Source: Acidimicrobiia bacterium | GTDB taxonomy: Bacteria > Actinomycetota > Acidimicrobiia > Spongiisociales > UBA5794 | DNA: 8,487 bases | Direction of reading: 5' to 3' | NCBI GenBank assembly: GCA_030618675.1 | Contig: JAUXCV010000062.1 | Span: 1 to 8,487 of the forward strand | Shown: positions 5,424-8,487 of the stretch, piece by piece | Position numbering within the stretch: position 1 is the stretch's first letter | How the letters are laid out: every line of letters begins with the position of its first letter | Made by a program: the position numbers and the translations under genes | Notes under the pieces: generated by a model | Database searches by the model: none | The model's input: the letters and a program-made list of their open reading frames with translations, nothing else | What the model was told of the DNA's origin: nothing

Positions 5424-6712
5424 CGAATGCGAGAGAGATCTCGGTCGAGTACCTGGCCCGGGTTGAAGGCGAAGGATCCATGCGGGTCAAGGTCGTCGAC
5501 GATCAGATCGAGCACGTCGATTTCTCGATCTTCGAGCCACCGCGGTTCTTCGAGGCGTTCCTCCGGGGCCGGCCCCACACCGAAGCTCCGGACATCACCG
5601 CCCGGATCTGCGGAATCTGCCCTATCGCCTATCAGATGAGCTCCGTCCACGCGATGGAGGACGCCTTCGGCGTCACGGTGGGTGGACCGTTGCGCGAACT
5701 GCGCCGGCTGATCTACTGCGGTGAGTGGATCGAGAGCCACGCGCTGCACATCTACCTGCTCCACGCCCCCGATTTCCTCGGGTACGAGAGCGGTATCCAC
5801 ATGGCCGCCGATCATCGAGAGGTCGTCGAACAGGGCCTTCGTCTCAAGAAGGCAGGGAACACGATCGTCGGACTCGTCGGCGGGCGCGAGATCCACCCGA
5901 TCAACGTTCGAGTCGGCGGTTTCTACAAGGTTCCCACAAAGCGAGAACTCGAAGCACTCATACCCGAACTCGAATGGGCGAAGGAAGCGGCCATCGCGAC
6001 GGTCCGCTTGGTGAGCGGGTTCACGTTCCCCGATGCCGACCTGGACTACGAGTTCGTTTCGTTGAGCCATCCCGATGAGTATCCGTTCAACGAGGGGCGA
6101 ATCGTGTCGAGCAAGGGCCTCGACATAGCGATCGCCGAGTACAACGACTACTTCGTGGAGGAGCACGTCGAGCGATCGAACGCCCTCCACTCACAGATTC
6201 GCGAACGCGGTGCGTATCACGTGGGTCCGCTGGCCAGGTACAACCTCAACTTCGAGAAACTCACACCACTCGATCAAGAACTCGCTCACGAAGTGGGCCT
6301 CGGCGAGTTCGTCACGAACCCGTTCAAGAGCATCGTCGTCCGTGCCGTTGAGGTGCTCTACGCGGTCGAAGAGTCGCTCAGGATCATCGACGAGTACGAA
6401 GAGCCTGCCGAGTCGTTCGTGGCCTACACGGTGGTGGAGGGTGTGGGGCACGGTGCCTCCGAAGCTCCCCGCGGGATGCTCTATCACCGGTATCTGGTGA
6501 ACAACGGCGGGCGGATCGAAGACGCACAGATCGTCCCCCCGACGTCCCAGAATCAGTTGACGATCGAAAGGGATCTCCGGTTCGTGCTCGAAGAACACCT
6601 CGACCTGCCGGACCCGGAGTTGTCGTGGGTGTTGGAGCAGTCGATCCGCAACTACGACCCGTGCATCTCATGTGCGACGCACTTCCTCGATCTCACGGTG
6701 GAGCGTGGCTGA
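5420..6712 (+). CDS. hydA: Group 3b [NiFe] hydrogenase large (alpha) subunit, catalytic
   Basis: The 430-residue catalytic subunit carries out reversible H2 oxidation and proton reduction at a Ni-Fe(CN)2CO centre. Seen: the N-terminal RVEGEG motif (residues 14-19), the L1 motif RICGICP with Cys64 and Cys67, and the L2 motif DPCISCATH with Cys415, Cys418 and His421. These four cysteines are the expected metal ligands. Nine residues (FLDLTVERG) follow His421 and form the short extension that the maturation protease should remove; the matching protease gene is next door. The start overlaps the hydD stop in an ATGA, and the stop overlaps the protease gene. Motifs and operon order (beta, cNMP-fold, gamma, delta, alpha, protease) point to group 3b rather than the group 3d NAD-linked Hox type. 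Confidence 0.94.
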   Translation: MTNAREISVEYLARVEGEGSMRVKVVDDQIEHVDFSIFEPPRFFEAFLRGRPHTEAPDITARICGICPIAYQMSSVHAMEDAFGVTVGGPLRELRRLIYCGEWIESHALHIYLLHAPDFLGYESGIHMAADHREVVEQGLRLKKAGNTIVGLVGGREIHPINVRVGGFYKVPTKRELEALIPELEWAKEAAIATVRLVSGFTFPDADLDYEFVSLSHPDEYPFNEGRIVSSKGLDIAIAEYNDYFVEEHVERSNALHSQIRERGAYHVGPLARYNLNFEKLTPLDQELAHEVGLGEFVTNPFKSIVVRAVEVLYAVEESLRIIDEYEEPAESFVAYTVVEGVGHGASEAPRGMLYHRYLVNNGGRIEDAQIVPPTSQNQLTIERDLRFVLEEHLDLPDPELSWVLEQSIRNYDPCISCATHFLDLTVERG

Positions 6713-7166
6713 CACCGTCGTGATCGGAGTCGGGAATCGGGTGATGGGTGACGACGCCGTGGGTCCGGTCGTGCTCGACCGACTCGTCGGACGACTCCCG
6801 GAGACGGTTGCCTTGGTCGAATCGGTCGGGGACGCTACACACCTTCTCGACACGTGGCGCGACGCCAGACTGGCCGTCGTCGTCGACGCCGTGGTCTCTG
6901 GTGGTGTCTCCGGCTCGGTTCATCGGATCGATGGGAACGCGGGCTTCCCCGCCTCGTGGCGCTCGGCCTCGACCCATCTCATCGGTCTCGTCGAAGCCGT
7001 GGACCTGGGTGGCGCCGTCGACATGCTGCCGGACGAGTTGGTCGTCTACGGCATCGAGATCGGCAGAGTCGGTCCGGGCGTGACCTTGAGCCCCGAGATC
7101 GACACAGCCGCCGATGAGGTGGTAGACATGATCACCGCGGAACTAGCGGAAGTCAGTAGTCAGTAG
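6705..7166 (+). CDS. [NiFe] hydrogenase maturation protease (HycI/HybD family)
   Basis: A 153-residue endopeptidase that recognises nickel-loaded HydA and cleaves after the last cluster-motif His. Seen: the N-terminal GVGNRVMGDDAVGP (residues 8-21), VVVDAV (58-63), and a Ser-Thr-His at 89-91. Asp16, Asp61 and His91 occupy the positions of the three nickel-sensing ligands of E. coli HybD (Glu16, Asp62, His93). GTG 6705 was chosen because the GNxxMGDD motif must lie close to the N-terminus; the next start, at the ATG of MGDD, would cut it. It overlaps hydA by 8 bases. Its final codons and TAG stop are made of heptanucleotide repeat sequence (7151 onward), so the C-terminal VSSQ is probably repeat-derived. 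Confidence 0.9.
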   Translation: MADTVVIGVGNRVMGDDAVGPVVLDRLVGRLPETVALVESVGDATHLLDTWRDARLAVVVDAVVSGGVSGSVHRIDGNAGFPASWRSASTHLIGLVEAVDLGGAVDMLPDELVVYGIEIGRVGPGVTLSPEIDTAADEVVDMITAELAEVSSQ

Positions 7167-7227
7167 TCAGTGGTCAGTGAAGTGTGCGTGTTCTGGCTGT
7201 TGCCTGTTGCCTGCCTGCTGTCTGCTG
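7151..7227. repeat. Heptanucleotide repeat block B (11 units, 77 bp)
   Basis: The block divides into eleven 7-base units: AGTCAGT three times, GGTCAGT, two unrelated units (GAAGTGT, GCGTGTT), then CTGGCTG, TTGCCTG twice, CCTGCTG and TCTGCTG. The 7-base phase holds from end to end. It spans the last codons of the protease gene and nearly all of the convergent spacer, stopping 6 bases before the end of the minus-strand fusion gene. The AGTCAGT family is the reverse complement of CTGACTA in block A, up to phase. Confidence 0.8.
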
Positions 7228-7233
7228 TCCCCC

Positions 7234-8487
7234 TCAATACGCGGTCGTGCGGAAGATCGGTTGGAACAGATCGATCTTGCGGGCACATGCGGCTTCGAGC
7301 GGGCACACGTCGCACCCCGGTGGTTCGGTCTCAAGACAGACGCTTCGGCCGAGGCCGAACAGGAAACCGTCGACCGCTCCGACATCGAGTCCGGAATCGT
7401 CGCAAAGCACCAGGATCGCGTCGCGTGCGGCGTGGCGAATCGCCGATTCGTCGGCGGCGGGGACCCAGGCCCGACTTCCGAGCGTCTCCAGCAATCCGGA
7501 GTCCTCGACCTTGACGCATCCCGTGCGCAGCATCGTGCGCATGATGTGGTAGTCGATGATCGGTGCGATCGAACCCGACCTGTCGAGTCGAAGGAAACGT
7601 TCGGGGCGATTCACCAGAATCAGAGCCAACAGGTTCGCCTTCTTCGCAAGTGGATCTTCTCCGTAACCGGGAATCTCGGCGAGCGATTCGAGCAGGCTCG
7701 CGACCGCGTCCGGCGACGCGTTCGCCCTGTCGATGATCGATCTGATTCCCCCGAGTTGATCGATCGCCGCACCGTACTGCTGCTGCAGCGCCCGGTGGGA
7801 TCCGGTGTCGGGGACGGGGCACACCCCGTTGTCGTCGAGGCAGATCTGATCAAACAAGAGCGGCTCTGCTGCGAGCCGGAGTGGATCGAGAACGGTCGGA
7901 TCGGCTGCTGCCGTCCGGGTGAACGCGTGCCAAATGAAGTCGGAACCTTTCCTTCGGATTCCATCGATTGAGGTCCACATCGGTCCGTCGTAGCCGTGAT
8001 CTGATCCCTTCCAGAATCCGTACTGGTGGAGTGTCGCGAGGGCGAGCAGTTCGATCGCGTAGGGATCGCCCTGCTCGGGGAACGGCGTACCCGAGAATGG
8101 AAGTGACGAATGGGTGGCGGAGCGTTTCAGAGCAGACGCAACGCTGCGGGTGCGGTCGAAGTCGACTACGACGCTACCCGGATCTGGAGCGTCCACGTCT
8201 CTAACGACCCCGGCGGACCGAGGGAGTCGTTCGATGAGGGGCGCCGCGCCGGGACCCCGGATGATCGTGGAAGCGACGCGCAATCCTTCATCGACAGGGT
8301 CGGGACGTCCCTTGAGCATCGCCCCGAGGTACGCCCCGGCGAAGGCGTCCCCGGCACCGGTGGGATCGAAGGCACGCACCGCGGTGGTGGGATGATCGGT
8401 CCAGACAAACACGGTCATGGTCGGTCCCGTAGCTCTGGTCGAGACGGTAAGGTCGGGCCAGGAGTTGAGCCCCCTTTCGGGCGGTCC
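7234..8487 (-). CDS. Fusion of PfkB-family kinase C-terminus and Qng1/DUF2419-like (HhH-glycosylase-like) domain, partial at N-terminus
   Basis: One uninterrupted frame runs off the window edge; 417 residues are visible (numbers below count from the ATG at 8418, which is probably internal). Residues 18-28 (DPTGAGDAFAG) are the catalytic, anion-hole signature of PfkB/ribokinase-family kinases, and residues up to about 66 match the family's closing helices (RGPGAAPLIERLP). From about residue 78 a second domain follows: LHQYGFWKG (130-138), SDFIWHAFTRTA (159-170), an HhH-like IPGYGEDPLAKKANLLA (249-265), IIDYHIMRTMLRTG (287-300) with Asp289 where HhH glycosylases keep their catalytic Asp, and a C-terminal FRTTAY. 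By memory this pattern resembles queuosine-salvage N-glycosidases (Qng1), which release queuine from queuosine 5'-phosphate. Four cysteines (361, 369, 372, 378; C-x7-C-x2-C-x5-C) resemble the endonuclease III [4Fe-4S] loop. The alternative is a glycosylase for another nucleotide. The PfkB assignment is firm, Qng1 less so. Confidence 0.7.
   Translation of the reverse strand, partial: GPPERGLNSWPDLTVSTRATGPTMTVFVWTDHPTTAVRAFDPTGAGDAFAGAYLGAMLKGRPDPVDEGLRVASTIIRGPGAAPLIERLPRSAGVVRDVDAPDPGSVVVDFDRTRSVASALKRSATHSSLPFSGTPFPEQGDPYAIELLALATLHQYGFWKGSDHGYDGPMWTSIDGIRRKGSDFIWHAFTRTAAADPTVLDPLRLAAEPLLFDQICLDDNGVCPVPDTGSHRALQQQYGAAIDQLGGIRSIIDRANASPDAVASLLESLAEIPGYGEDPLAKKANLLALILVNRPERFLRLDRSGSIAPIIDYHIMRTMLRTGCVKVEDSGLLETLGSRAWVPAADESAIRHAARDAILVLCDDSGLDVGAVDGFLFGLGRSVCLETEPPGCDVCPLEAACARKIDLFQPIFRTTAY

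Noticed and set aside
5291..6190. 299-codon minus-strand open frame
   Set aside because: Antisense to hydA and hydD, which carry all expected metal ligands; no motif in the product.
7177..7971. 264-codon plus-strand open frame beginning in repeat block B
   Set aside because: Antisense to the kinase-glycosidase fusion. Its start is made of heptanucleotide repeats and the product shows no family signature.
8160..8230. Separate start codon for the Qng1-like domain, making two genes
   Set aside because: There is no stop between the domains and no ribosome binding site before the in-frame GTG near the junction, so a fusion is the simpler reading.

Overview
The window looks like chromosomal DNA from a member of the Actinomycetota, probably an uncultured or environmental lineage. 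It is GC-rich (about 60% by eye) and uses many GTG starts. It carries a 30-residue bS22-type ribosomal protein with the mycobacterial-like start MGSLIKKRRKKMSK, a PAC2-family protein, and a group 3b [NiFe] hydrogenase operon of the kind described in mycobacteria (Hyh/Hyd3). Lineage is inferred from gene content; no rRNA or tRNA gene is present.

Layout. Positions 1-81 hold the tail of a plus-strand gene. It converges on, and overlaps by four bases, a minus-strand class I glutamine amidotransferase-like hydrolase of the peptidase C26/PuuD family (78-851). A 155-bp divergent spacer carries a good sigma-70-type promoter for the bS22 gene (1007-1099), which is followed by a strong hairpin (1108-1134) and a block of heptanucleotide repeats (1148-1196). 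A minus-strand PAC2-family gene (1216-2055) comes next. The 140-bp divergent spacer 2056-2195 precedes a tightly packed plus-strand operon: hydB (2196-3347), a DNA-binding-domain-less cyclic-nucleotide-binding-fold protein (3340-3801), hydG (3779-4627), hydD (4629-5423), hydA (5420-6712) and a hydrogenase maturation protease (6705-7166). A second heptanucleotide block (7151-7227) overlaps the 3' end of the protease gene. The last feature is a minus-strand gene (7234-8487, running off the window) that fuses the C-terminus of a PfkB-type kinase to a queuosine-salvage (Qng1/DUF2419)-like, HhH-glycosylase-like domain with a four-cysteine motif.

How the genes work together. The hydrogenase should be a soluble heterotetramer. 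HydA (Ni-Fe site) and HydD (three Fe-S clusters) exchange electrons with H2/H+, HydB wires them through two ferredoxin-like clusters, and HydG (FAD, 2Fe-2S, NAD(P)-binding) couples them to NADP(H) or NAD(H). The protease trims the HydA C-terminus after nickel insertion. The hyp genes needed for the Ni-Fe cofactor are not in the window. A degenerate DosR-like box upstream of hydB suggests hypoxic or redox control, as known for the M. smegmatis enzyme, but this is only a lead. The kinase-glycosylase fusion at the right end is the least ordinary gene: kinase plus 5'-nucleotide N-glycosidase would form a self-contained base-salvage enzyme.
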